The position numbers and the translations under genes were made by a program. The notes under the pieces are model-generated. The model was not told the DNA's origin, made no database searches, and saw only the letters and a list, made by a program, of their open reading frames with translations. Positions 1 to 7,036 of a DNA stretch of 10,790 nt are shown here, piece after piece. Position 1 is the first letter of the stretch. The number at the start of each line of letters is the position of its first letter. This stretch comes from UBA11855 sp964591705 (GTDB lineage Archaea > Thermoproteota > Bathyarchaeia > Bathyarchaeales > Bathycorpusculaceae): assembly GCA_964591705.1 (NCBI GenBank), contig CAZQCX010000050.1, positions 1-10,790 on the forward strand, written 5' to 3'.

Positions 1-328
1 GACAAAGCGGTGTCACCAACATTCTTCAATACTTAATATCGGGACAAGCCAGCGCGCTAACAGGAACCAACAGATCATTCTTACTTGTGTGGTTTTGTCT
101 GCAACTTTAGGATCGAGAAAGCCGACGCATTCGCCTTCGCAATTTTCGAAATCTCTCGACGGCTGCGAAGTTGCCCAATCTCTTTGTCAAACCCTTCGTT
201 ATGATTAACGCTCGAAATTCCACAAGTTTCTCTGTCAGCCATCAACAGGATGCCTTCAGATTACCATCTCTTAGTTCCTCATTATTGTAAATACGACGTT
301 GATTGTTGACTGAAGGAGCTTGCTGTTT
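1..328. other. Intergenic region downstream of gatE
   Basis: No gene is convincingly supported here. On the minus strand an ORF of 53 codons runs from an ATG at 242 to a TAA at 81 (protein begins MADRETCGISS, rich in K, R and E). A weak TATA-like stretch (TTTACAATA) lies about 45 bases upstream of it, but there is no clear Shine-Dalgarno sequence and I recognise no family, so it is not called as a gene. No obvious U-rich terminator follows the gatE stop codon within the first 40 bases. Confidence 0.5.
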
Positions 329-2227
329 TCAGCTGTCTAGTTTCCCTCTCAAAACCTTCCCCACCCCGGCCGGATCGGTTCTTCCTCTAACCTCTCTCAT
401 GATTCTGCCCATTAACATTCCGTACGAGTCTTTGCCAAGCTTTTGTATTGTTTCCTTGTTCTCTGCGATTGCCTTATCGACGAGTCTTTCAATCTCCTGC
501 TCAGACAACACCTTGAGTCCTAGTACATTGATGGCGTCAATGACGCCTTTGCCAACATGTTTAGAAAGCCAAATGAAAACGTCCGATATTGCTTCCTTAG
601 TAATCTCTCCTGAACCCACCAGCCTAAATATCTCTCTAAGTTTTTGGTCTGAGACAGTTTCAGTTTCGATTCCTTCGCGTTTTAGCGCTTTCAATGTCTC
701 GGTTAGAAAAACCGCCACGGTTGTTGGTGAAGCTTTGTAAGCGTGTACGACTTCCTCGAAGAGAGGGCAGTGCTCGCTGTCAACCATCTGCATAACCAAT
801 TTGTCATTTAGCGCATATTCGTGTTTCAGTCTATTGCGCTTCGATTCTGCTGACTCTGGCAGACCACGCTTGGCTTGGGCTATGAACGCTTTGGTCATTG
901 GCGCTGGAGGAATGTCAGTTTCAGGGTACATCCGGGCAGCTCCGGGTCTCGGTCGCATATACCGCGTCGTTCCATCGGCGTTGGCAGCACGTGTTTCAGC
1001 AGGAACACCTGAGACAGTCTCTTTCGCTCTTTCAACAACAGCCTTTAAAGCATCTACCGCGTTTTCTATGGAGTCAGCCACAAAAACAATTGCATCATCT
1101 TCGGTTGGGGCTACTGCGCTTTTTACACTTTCGACTTCTTCGGTGGTTATGCCATATGCAGGCAGTTCGTCTGTGTGAAAGATGCCTCCTACTCTTCCCC
1201 AGAATATCGCCCTGTCCGATAGCTCTGTGCCCAGGCGGAAGTTTGGCATCAGTTCTCGTTGGAGGAATCCTGCAAAACCAGGGAGTCGCACTGCAAGCAC
1301 TTTTTGGTTTTTCGCCAAGGCTTTTGATATTACCTTGCATTTTGTTCGCTGAAAAGCATTTGTGGCATCAATGAAATCTTCTCTTAGTTGTTCAGCTTTT
1401 ACACCTTTTTTTCTGAGTTCTTCACTTATCGATAGAAGTGTGAGTTGTCTGTTTACCTCATATTCCACTACTCGAGAGATGAGTTCAAGCTCTTGGATGC
1501 CTTTGATCTCAACAAGTGCTCCTTTGGAAATTGAGATGTTTAGGTCTTGGCGAATTGTCCCTAACCCCCTCATAACTTTTCCTGTGTCTCTTAGAATGCG
1601 ACCTATTGCCTCTGCCACTTTCTGTGTTTCCGCTGGTGAGGCTATGACTGGACCCGTTGCAACCTCGATTAGTGGTATTCCCAATCGGTCTATGCGGTAG
1701 CGAATTGTTTTTCCCCCGTTTCCCCCTCCAGTTTTGCGCGCAGCATCCTCTTCAAGGCTCGCATGGAAGATCGGAATGTTTTTTCCATCAATGCTCAACT
1801 GACCGTTGAGCGCTATGACGCAGGTTCGCTGGAAACCAGTCGTATTGGACCCATCAATCACCGTCTTACGCATCACCTGGATTTCATCAACGGGTGTTGC
1901 GTTCAGCATGAGGGCTGCTGTCAGCGCGATTTCGGCTGCATCCATATTCAATGCGTGTGGTGGTTCCTCATCCATTTCCACGAGGCAAGAGCTGTGATAA
2001 TTTGCCTCGTATAGAAACTCTAATCCTTTTTTAAACTCGAAGAATGCCGCTGGATCTATCTGTCCTAGCTCGCTTTGTGTTGGTCTTAGCCTTCGCAAGA
2101 AAGTTATTTCGGGTTCTTCTTTGAAGAGTTCAGGTTTGCAGTCACAGAACAATTTTCGCTTGGTTTGGATCTGCTGATGAATTTCTATACCTACTTTCAA
2201 CCCGATTTTTGCATAATCAATTTCCAA
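329..2227 (-). CDS. gatE: Glutamyl-tRNA(Gln) amidotransferase subunit E
   Basis: GatE is the archaeal GatB-like subunit that binds misacylated Glu-tRNA(Gln), phosphorylates the glutamyl group with ATP and, using ammonia from GatD, makes Gln-tRNA(Gln). The 632-residue length is normal for GatE, longer than bacterial GatB because of an inserted AspRS-like domain. Visible motifs are GIEIHQQ (13-19), a CxC pair at C28/C30, KTVIDGSNTTGFQRT (121-135), SLEEDAAR (157-164), a Y-R-I-D-R-x-G-I-P-L-I-E block (177-188) and RPGAARMYPETDIPP in the inserted-domain region. The last 100 or so residues are helical, like the YqeY-type tail. The start is TTG at 2227: a strong Shine-Dalgarno precedes it and GLKVGIEIHQQ follows at the expected depth. 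It is the last gene after elp3 and gatD, 24 bases behind gatD, which fits equimolar production of the two partners. Confidence 0.97.
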   Translation of the reverse strand: MEIDYAKIGLKVGIEIHQQIQTKRKLFCDCKPELFKEEPEITFLRRLRPTQSELGQIDPAAFFEFKKGLEFLYEANYHSSCLVEMDEEPPHALNMDAAEIALTAALMLNATPVDEIQVMRKTVIDGSNTTGFQRTCVIALNGQLSIDGKNIPIFHASLEEDAARKTGGGNGGKTIRYRIDRLGIPLIEVATGPVIASPAETQKVAEAIGRILRDTGKVMRGLGTIRQDLNISISKGALVEIKGIQELELISRVVEYEVNRQLTLLSISEELRKKGVKAEQLREDFIDATNAFQRTKCKVISKALAKNQKVLAVRLPGFAGFLQRELMPNFRLGTELSDRAIFWGRVGGIFHTDELPAYGITTEEVESVKSAVAPTEDDAIVFVADSIENAVDALKAVVERAKETVSGVPAETRAANADGTTRYMRPRPGAARMYPETDIPPAPMTKAFIAQAKRGLPESAESKRNRLKHEYALNDKLVMQMVDSEHCPLFEEVVHAYKASPTTVAVFLTETLKALKREGIETETVSDQKLREIFRLVGSGEITKEAISDVFIWLSKHVGKGVIDAINVLGLKVLSEQEIERLVDKAIAENKETIQKLGKDSYGMLMGRIMREVRGRTDPAGVGKVLRGKLDS

Positions 2228-2232
2228 CGTTT

Positions 2233-2241
2233 CTCCTTCCT
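2233..2241 (-). promoter_or_regulatory. Ribosome binding site fixing the TTG start of gatE
   Basis: On the minus strand the sequence AGGAAGGAG lies five bases (AAACG) before the TTG at 2227. It sits in the 24-base gap between the gatD stop and gatE. No in-frame ATG is placed as well, so this site is the main argument for a TTG start. Confidence 0.75.
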
Positions 2242-2251
2242 CTCGATTTGC

Positions 2252-3574
2252 TTATTCAAAGGTGGTCCGGTGGGAAAATTCGTTCGCGATGTTGGTTGTT
2301 AGAAGCTCTTTTGCCTCCTTCGGATCCCTAGTCTGTCCGAGTACCCACATTAACTTGACTATTCCGGTTTCTGGCAGCATATCACCTAGGGCAACTACCC
2401 CTAGTTCGAGCAGGTCTCTTCCTGTGTCGTAAACGTGCATGTTTACTCGACCCCAGATGCATTGAGATGCCAATGCCACGACAACACCTTCTTTGTTTGC
2501 TTTTTCTATTGCGTCGAAGCAGTACTTGCTTACATGTCCCAGACCTGTTCCCTCGAGAACTATGCCTCGAAAGCCTTTTTCTACGTACCAGTCTATGACT
2601 GAAGGGTTGAAGCCGGGATGGAATTTCACGAGTGCGACCTGTTCGTTGAACTGTGGTTTCAGGATTACTTGGTTCGCAGCGTTCCGTCTGTGAAAATCGT
2701 CGGTCAACATTGTTATTTCGGCATCTTTTAAGCGTGCAATTGGCGATGCGTTGATAGATTTAAATGTGTCTCTTCTGCTTGTGTGGCATTTTCGAACTTT
2801 TGTCCCTCTGTGGGCAACAATTGTTGTGTCCGAAACTGTCTCATGCATAGCTAGGACGACTTCTGCGAATGGGGCATTGGCGGCAAATTGAACCGCGCCG
2901 ATTAGATTTGTTGCGGCATCTGAGCTGGGTCTGTCTGATGAACGTTGTGCTCCAACTATTACAAGGGGGATAGGCAGGTTTTGCAGAGCAAAGCTGAGCG
3001 CTGCTGCAGTATAAGCCATTGTGTCAGTGCCGTGAGCTATTACCACTCCATTAACACCCCGGGAAATCTGTTCAGCAACCGCTTTGGCTATTACTACCCA
3101 GTGTTTGGGAGTTATGTTTTCGCTGTAGAGGCTGAAAAGTATATTCGTTTCCACTCTAGCGATCTCGCTGAGTTCTGGGACGACACCGTAGAGGTCGCTC
3201 GCGGAAAGTGCTGACCGAACGGCTCCTGTTCGGTAGTCTACGCGGCTAGCTATGGTCCCCCCTGTACTCGTAACCACAACTTTTGGCAGTTCAGATTTCT
3301 GTTCAGGGATGGGGGGTTTTGCGAAAACTGGTTTGGCGCCCTTGCCAATCCTGCTGATGATGACGCTGGAAGTAATACGGATACCAATATTGTAGCCGCT
3401 TTTTAGCTTCACAACGATGTGGTCGCCTTCTCCAGTTTCCGGGCGAGGGATGAGTATGCCTTCGTATTTCCCTTCTTCGTTAATGATTTGGACGAGATCG
3501 CCCACTTCGCAGCTAGCTTTTTTGAGGGCTTCAAGAGCATTTCCCTTGTATCCTGAGGTTTCAATTTTTGTCAT
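2252..3574 (-). CDS. gatD: Glutamyl-tRNA(Gln) amidotransferase subunit D
   Basis: GatD is the L-asparaginase-type glutaminase that releases ammonia from glutamine (or asparagine) and channels it to GatE. The 440 residues show an N-terminal beta-rich domain of about 90 residues, typical of GatD and absent from simple asparaginases, then the asparaginase fold. Predicted catalytic elements are TGGTIAS (104-110, first Thr), HGTDTMAYTAAAL (181-193, with T183 and D184), VGAQRSSDRPSSDA (207-220) and the lysine in RGTKVRKCH (K259). The spacing matches the Thr/Thr/Asp/Lys set known for the family. The ATG at 3574 is preceded by GGAG, which lies inside the last codons of elp3; the gap to elp3 is three bases, so translation is probably coupled. 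It is followed immediately by gatE, its obligate partner. Confidence 0.97.
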   Translation of the reverse strand: MTKIETSGYKGNALEALKKASCEVGDLVQIINEEGKYEGILIPRPETGEGDHIVVKLKSGYNIGIRITSSVIISRIGKGAKPVFAKPPIPEQKSELPKVVVTSTGGTIASRVDYRTGAVRSALSASDLYGVVPELSEIARVETNILFSLYSENITPKHWVVIAKAVAEQISRGVNGVVIAHGTDTMAYTAAALSFALQNLPIPLVIVGAQRSSDRPSSDAATNLIGAVQFAANAPFAEVVLAMHETVSDTTIVAHRGTKVRKCHTSRRDTFKSINASPIARLKDAEITMLTDDFHRRNAANQVILKPQFNEQVALVKFHPGFNPSVIDWYVEKGFRGIVLEGTGLGHVSKYCFDAIEKANKEGVVVALASQCIWGRVNMHVYDTGRDLLELGVVALGDMLPETGIVKLMWVLGQTRDPKEAKELLTTNIANEFSHRTTFE

Positions 3575-3577
3575 TCT

Positions 3578-5176
3578 CTATTTCTCCAACTTTTTTGAAA
3601 CGTAAACTCCATCGCGTTCGTAGCCAAACTTCATGTAATATCTCTTTGTGCCCAGTGCACTAATAACTAGAAGCTTTCTTAAATCATACTCCTCAGCTAC
3701 TATTCGTTCTGCTTCGTCTAGCAGTTTCTTGCCGAACCCTTTGTGTTGCCATGCTTTGCCAGGAGGAGAGCCGACGGGCACCAAAGGACCATAAACGTGA
3801 AGCTCTCGCACTATTGCTGAGGGCTGTCTTTTGATTTCTGGTCTATGTGCTTTTTCAGAAGGAACACGCAACCTGAGATATCCGACGAGAACATCGTTTT
3901 CTGGATCTTCTGCAAAGACGAATACCTCAAATCCTTCGGACGCTTCATATTTTGTCGAGGTGATTCTGATATTTTCCGCCGACAGGCTGATTTTGTCAAC
4001 GCAAGTTCTGTGTCCAACTTCTCTGCATCTAATGCAGCGGCACCTATTGCCTTCTCTGGCGAGTTTCTCCTGAACCAGCTGGCGAAGGTTGCTCTTGTTG
4101 ACGCCTGACGCTATGAGTCTAGCAGGTATATCTCGTTGCACACGCATTATTCGGATCCAAATTGGCGTTATTTTCTTGACCTCGGCGATGACATCGATTG
4201 CCCGGTCAGTCGAATAGGGTAGATATAGTCCTTCGCGGAACCAAGTGTGGACTTTCGTGCCCTCAAGAACGAGGCACGGGTATATCTTTATCATATCTGG
4301 TTTGAAATCCGGATTACTGAATATTCGTTTGAAGGCTTCGATATCCTTCATGGGGGTTGAACCGGGGATTCCAGGCATCATATGATAAACGACTTTCAGC
4401 CCGGCGTCTTTGATTATTTGGGTTGCCTCAACAACATCTGCTACGGTGTGGGTTCTCCCGACGAGTTTGTAGATTTCGTCGTCGGGGTTTTGGACGCCAA
4501 GTTCAATTCGAGTCACGCCCATGTTGAGCATAGCATCGATGTGGTTTTGCTTTGCCCAGTCGGGGCGGGTTTCCACTGTTATTCCAACGTTTCGGATACG
4601 ACTTGTTTCGGCTTTGCGTTTTGCTTGGTCAAGAGTTGTTGAATGGCTACTTGTGATAGCGGCGAGCGCTTGCGTTATGAATGAAGTCTGATATTCTACT
4701 GGCGTGGATGGAAAGGTTCCCCCCATGACAATGAGTTCGGCCTTGTCCACTTTGTGCCCTATGGCCGTTAGCTGATCAATTCTGCTTCTTACCTGGAGGT
4801 ATGGGTCGTAGTTGTTCTGTGATCCACGCATTGCTGCTGGCTCGTGACCCGTGTAGCTTTGTGGCACTCCCTGTGATGGTCCTCCGGGGCAATACGCACA
4901 CGGCTCTGTTTGCGGGCAGCGGTGTGGCTTGGTCATTATCGCTATTACTGTGACGCCTGAGATTGTGCGGGTGGCTTTTCTGCGCAAGATAGGCAAGAGT
5001 TTTGGTTTTTCGTCTTTTCTCAGGGCTTCGATGATCTGTGAGTTAGATGGTATGCTTTGTAGGTGGTATTTTGTTGTGATTCTAGTTTTTATGCGGTACA
5101 CATCTGTTGTTGTCGGGTCAGAGAGCTGTTTCAAGGAATCTATGATTTCGCGTAGCTGGCGTTCAAAATTCGACAT
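3578..5176 (-). CDS. elp3: Elp3-type tRNA uridine(34) modification enzyme (radical SAM plus acetyltransferase)
   Basis: Archaeal Elp3 acts without the other Elongator subunits and adds a carboxymethyl-type group to C5 of wobble uridine-34, using SAM and acetyl-CoA. The 532-residue protein has the full architecture. An N-terminal tRNA-binding region (about 1-75) precedes the radical SAM core with the Elp3-specific iron-sulfur cysteines C87, C93 and C96 (HRCPQTEPCAYCPGGP). Core motifs GGTFPSTP (152-159), VETRPDW (201-207) and RIELGVQN (223-230) follow. A cysteine cluster C379, C381, C384 and possibly C392 probably binds zinc. A C-terminal GNAT domain carries the acetyl-CoA loop QHKGFGKK (477-484) and ends with the family-typical YYMKFGYERDGVYVSKKL. 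No key residue is missing. It is the first gene of the elp3-gatD-gatE block; its own TATA-like box is at 5209-5218, and the leader would be very short. Confidence 0.96.
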   Translation of the reverse strand: MSNFERQLREIIDSLKQLSDPTTTDVYRIKTRITTKYHLQSIPSNSQIIEALRKDEKPKLLPILRRKATRTISGVTVIAIMTKPHRCPQTEPCAYCPGGPSQGVPQSYTGHEPAAMRGSQNNYDPYLQVRSRIDQLTAIGHKVDKAELIVMGGTFPSTPVEYQTSFITQALAAITSSHSTTLDQAKRKAETSRIRNVGITVETRPDWAKQNHIDAMLNMGVTRIELGVQNPDDEIYKLVGRTHTVADVVEATQIIKDAGLKVVYHMMPGIPGSTPMKDIEAFKRIFSNPDFKPDMIKIYPCLVLEGTKVHTWFREGLYLPYSTDRAIDVIAEVKKITPIWIRIMRVQRDIPARLIASGVNKSNLRQLVQEKLAREGNRCRCIRCREVGHRTCVDKISLSAENIRITSTKYEASEGFEVFVFAEDPENDVLVGYLRLRVPSEKAHRPEIKRQPSAIVRELHVYGPLVPVGSPPGKAWQHKGFGKKLLDEAERIVAEEYDLRKLLVISALGTKRYYMKFGYERDGVYVSKKLEK

Positions 5177-5208
5177 TTGATCGGTCCGTTAGGAATCTGT
5201 GGAACGGA

Positions 5209-5218
5209 TACATAAAGG
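5209..5218 (-). promoter_or_regulatory. TATA-like promoter for elp3-gatD-gatE
   Basis: The minus strand reads CCTTTATGTA, centred about 37 bases before the elp3 ATG. With archaeal spacing of about 26 bases, transcription would start near 5187, leaving a leader of about 10 nt with no good Shine-Dalgarno sequence. Read-through from rps30e is the alternative. Confidence 0.45.
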
Positions 5219-5285
5219 CAATTGAGAGAGTTTGTCTTCCGAGCATCTCAAAAGGACTGCAAATAGTGAAAATGAAGCTAGATCC

Positions 5286-5447
5286 TTACATCCAGTTTTG
5301 CCCTGGCTTGCGAAGCAGGACCACTCTTTTTTCGTAGTTACGTCGTGTCCTGCCTTTTGGGCTAGGCGCGGTCTTCTCTTGAGCTTGGATTTTCGGAGTT
5401 TGCGATCTGACTTTTCCAGCTTTTGAGAGTGAGCCGTGGGTTGGCAT
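5286..5447 (-). CDS. rps30e: Small-subunit ribosomal protein S30e
   Basis: This 53-residue gene lies in what otherwise looks like a 577-base intergenic gap. The translation starts MPTHGSLSKAGKVRSQTPKI and continues through RTRRNYEKRVVLLRKPGQNW, the hallmark of archaeal/eukaryotic eS30: the HGSL-x-KAGKVR-x-QTPK block, a basic middle and an N-Y-x-K/R-R segment. It is the ribosomal part of the eukaryotic FAU fusion and belongs to the 40S/30S head-shoulder region near the decoding centre. S30e is found in TACK-type archaea and is generally absent from Euryarchaeota. The ATG at 5447 has AGGTG seven bases upstream (5455-5459) and a TATA-like box at 5484-5491. A longer frame (5189-5518) overlaps it but has no family resemblance. 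The stop is 109 bases before elp3, with T-rich stretches between that could terminate transcription. Confidence 0.95.
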   Translation of the reverse strand: MPTHGSLSKAGKVRSQTPKIQAQEKTAPSPKGRTRRNYEKRVVLLRKPGQNWM

Positions 5448-5454
5448 ACGTTTA

Positions 5455-5491
5455 CACCTGGTGCAGATAGAACGGAAATGCAGTTCTTAAA
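5455..5491 (-). promoter_or_regulatory. Promoter and ribosome binding site of rps30e
   Basis: The minus strand carries TTTAAGAA (5484-5491) as a TATA-like box and AGGTG (5455-5459) as a Shine-Dalgarno sequence, seven bases before the ATG. The expected transcription start is near 5462, so the message would begin almost at the Shine-Dalgarno with a leader of about 15 nt. Confidence 0.5.
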
Positions 5492-5680
5492 CGTTACCTT
5501 TGAGTTGACTATTCTCAATGAAAAAGGCTGCAGGCGGGGGAAAACGAAGCATGGTTGTCACTTTGAAGCGCAGCTGGAGGAAATACCGCGCAAAGCAAGG
5601 GAATCAAGCTGAAATCTGGTTGGGGAATGGTGTGGAACTAAGCATTTGCCTTTTCATCATAGTCTCTGTGTTGAGGGAAC
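5492..5680. other. Divergent intergenic stretch between rps30e and the secreted-protein gene
   Basis: The gap between the start codons of rps30e and the plus-strand gene at 5754 is 306 bases. Apart from the two promoter areas I see no RNA gene or repeat. A plus-strand ORF of 44 codons (5551-5685, begins MVVTLKRSWRKY) follows a purine-rich stretch, but it resembles nothing known, ends inside the next promoter and is not called. Confidence 0.5.
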
Positions 5681-5691
5681 CATAAACTTAT
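5681..5691 (+). promoter_or_regulatory. TATA-like promoter for the leader ORF and secreted-protein gene
   Basis: CATAAACTTAT lies about 40 bases before the first ATG of the leader ORF at 5725. A start site about 26 bases downstream would fall near 5712, just before the Shine-Dalgarno GGTGAT at 5714-5719. Confidence 0.45.
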
Positions 5692-5724
5692 TTCACGTTC
5701 CTCAATATTACACGGTGATAAATA

Positions 5725-5757
5725 ATGATGGATAGGACAGTGACTGAAGCTAAATGA
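5725..5757 (+). CDS. Ten-codon leader ORF overlapping the next start codon
   Basis: ATG at 5725 opens a ten-codon frame (MMDRTVTEAK) ending in TGA at 5755-5757. The stop overlaps the ATG of the following gene as ATGA. GGTGAT (5714-5719), a near-perfect match to the archaeal anti-Shine-Dalgarno, lies five bases before this start, whereas the large gene downstream has only a weak AGG (5734-5736) of its own. The arrangement suggests that ribosomes load at the mini-ORF and reinitiate at 5754. Whether the peptide matters is unknown. A sequencing frameshift that split an N-terminal extension is possible but unlikely, because the downstream ORF already begins with a clean signal peptide. Confidence 0.4.
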   Translation: MMDRTVTEAK

Positions 5758-7001
5758 AACGGATTTCAACTATCCTTCTAATCTCGGTCATTTTGGCTGT
5801 ACCGTTCTCAATTCTGCGTTTTCACAGTGAGAGTAATTGCAGTGTCGAAAACAGCGCAGTCTATGTCGGCGTCGCGTTTCAGGGAGACACTGTTGCAGAA
5901 GCCAAGCTCCTTATTGACCGAGTGAAGAAATACACGAATGTTTTTGTCTTGGGACATACTGCTGTTAGCAGGAACGAGGCATCGACAAACGAGGTCTGCG
6001 ACTATGCGGTCTCGCAAGGACTGAGCATAATCGTCAATTTTGGGTACTATGATCCTTATGTGTCAGAGGCGGACCAAATGTTTCGGCGGTGGCCCTGGCA
6101 GCACTCATGGGTTGAGGCAGCCAAGAGGAAATATGGCAACTACTTTCTAGGCGTTTACTATGACGATGAACCGGGAGGAATACAGATAGACTGGCAATGG
6201 TCCGAGTTCTTTGAGGAATACGCGAGCTACTTTTCTCACCCCTTGAATACGACGCTTCACAAGATTTTTGCCAAGCTTCTTGAGGCGAAAGCTTCAGGAT
6301 TGTATCCCGAAGAATATGATCTAGAGGCTGAGTTCTTCACCGAGATGATTTTCAACTACACGAGGGGAAATATACCTTCAGGACCTGCAGAAGTCACCAC
6401 CTTCACCTCAGATTATGCTCTCTATTGGTTTGACTATCTTGGAGGGTATGATGTTGTTCTTGCTCAGTTGGGGTGGAACCACACTTTGGCACAGGATATC
6501 GGTCTGCTGAGGGGCGCTGCTAGATTGCAAAACAGAACATGGGGATCGATAATAACATGGAAGTACAACGCACCTCCCTATCTTGACCGTGGTATCGAGG
6601 TTTATCGCCAAATGGTGGCTTCATATCGTGCTGGCGCAAAATACATACTGATTTTCAACTACCCCAAACTTGAGGGAAATCTCTATGGCGTTATGCATAA
6701 AGAGCACTTTGATGCTCTTGAAGAATTTTGGAAAAACTATGTCCATCCCAGAAGGAAAGCTGACTTGTCCAAGGGGCAGGTTGCGCTCGTTTTGCCTAAG
6801 AACTACGGATGGGGAATGAGGCACCCCGAAGACAAAATATGGGGAATGTGGGAGTCAGACGGCAAGTCGGAAAACATATGGAGAGTGTCACGTCGCCTTC
6901 TTTCCACCTACAGCTTAGGTCTGGATATAGTCTACGATGACACTAGGTTTCCTTTGTCAAATGAGTATCTGAAAGTCTTTTTCTGGAATGAAACTGCTTA
7001 G
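5754..7001 (+). CDS. Secreted TIM-barrel, glycoside-hydrolase-like protein of unknown substrate
   Basis: I cannot name this 415-residue protein from a characterised family. Residues 1-21 (MKRISTILLISVILAVPFSI) form a signal peptide or membrane anchor. What follows alternates short hydrophobic strands and helices like a TIM barrel: VYVGVAF (36-42), NVFVLGH (62-68), LSIIVNFG (90-97), NYFLGVYYDDEPGG (129-142), DVVLAQLG (233-240), WGSIITWKY (263-271) and AKYILIFNYP (295-304). The acidic YYDDEPGG strand end resembles the catalytic acid position of barrel glycosidases, and the many Trp and Tyr residues suggest carbohydrate binding. After residue 340 (GQVALVLPKN) a second alpha/beta unit begins, like the domain after the barrel in some glycosidases, but it stops about 75 residues later. 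Translation may be coupled to the ten-codon ORF upstream. It is convergent with the ABC exporter. The barrel fold is inference from motifs. Confidence 0.6.
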   Translation: MKRISTILLISVILAVPFSILRFHSESNCSVENSAVYVGVAFQGDTVAEAKLLIDRVKKYTNVFVLGHTAVSRNEASTNEVCDYAVSQGLSIIVNFGYYDPYVSEADQMFRRWPWQHSWVEAAKRKYGNYFLGVYYDDEPGGIQIDWQWSEFFEEYASYFSHPLNTTLHKIFAKLLEAKASGLYPEEYDLEAEFFTEMIFNYTRGNIPSGPAEVTTFTSDYALYWFDYLGGYDVVLAQLGWNHTLAQDIGLLRGAARLQNRTWGSIITWKYNAPPYLDRGIEVYRQMVASYRAGAKYILIFNYPKLEGNLYGVMHKEHFDALEEFWKNYVHPRRKADLSKGQVALVLPKNYGWGMRHPEDKIWGMWESDGKSENIWRVSRRLLSTYSLGLDIVYDDTRFPLSNEYLKVFFWNETA

Positions 7002-7007
7002 CCTCAA

Positions 7008-7032
7008 CATTTTCTTGTCTTCAGAGCTTTTT
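7008..7032 (+). terminator. T-rich tract after the secreted-protein gene
   Basis: ATTTTCTTGTCTTC followed by CTTTTTGG lies 7-31 bases after the stop codon. Archaeal RNA polymerase can terminate on such T-rich non-template tracts without a hairpin. The tract fills the 35-base gap between two convergent genes. Confidence 0.35.
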
Positions 7033-7036
7033 GGGA

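Noticed and set aside
303..1374. Plus-strand frames of 112-158 codons opposite gatE (303-740, 801-1178, 898-1374)
   Set aside because: They are antisense to a fully conserved GatE coding sequence, have no family resemblance and no good ribosome binding sites; they are shadows.
5189..5518. Minus-strand 109-codon frame upstream of elp3
   Set aside because: It overlaps the genuine rps30e gene in another phase. The rps30e frame matches a known family along its whole length; this one matches nothing.
5551..5685. Plus-strand 44-codon ORF (MVVTLKRSWRKY...)
   Set aside because: It ends inside the promoter of the next gene and matches nothing known; the purine-rich stretch before it is not a clear Shine-Dalgarno sequence.
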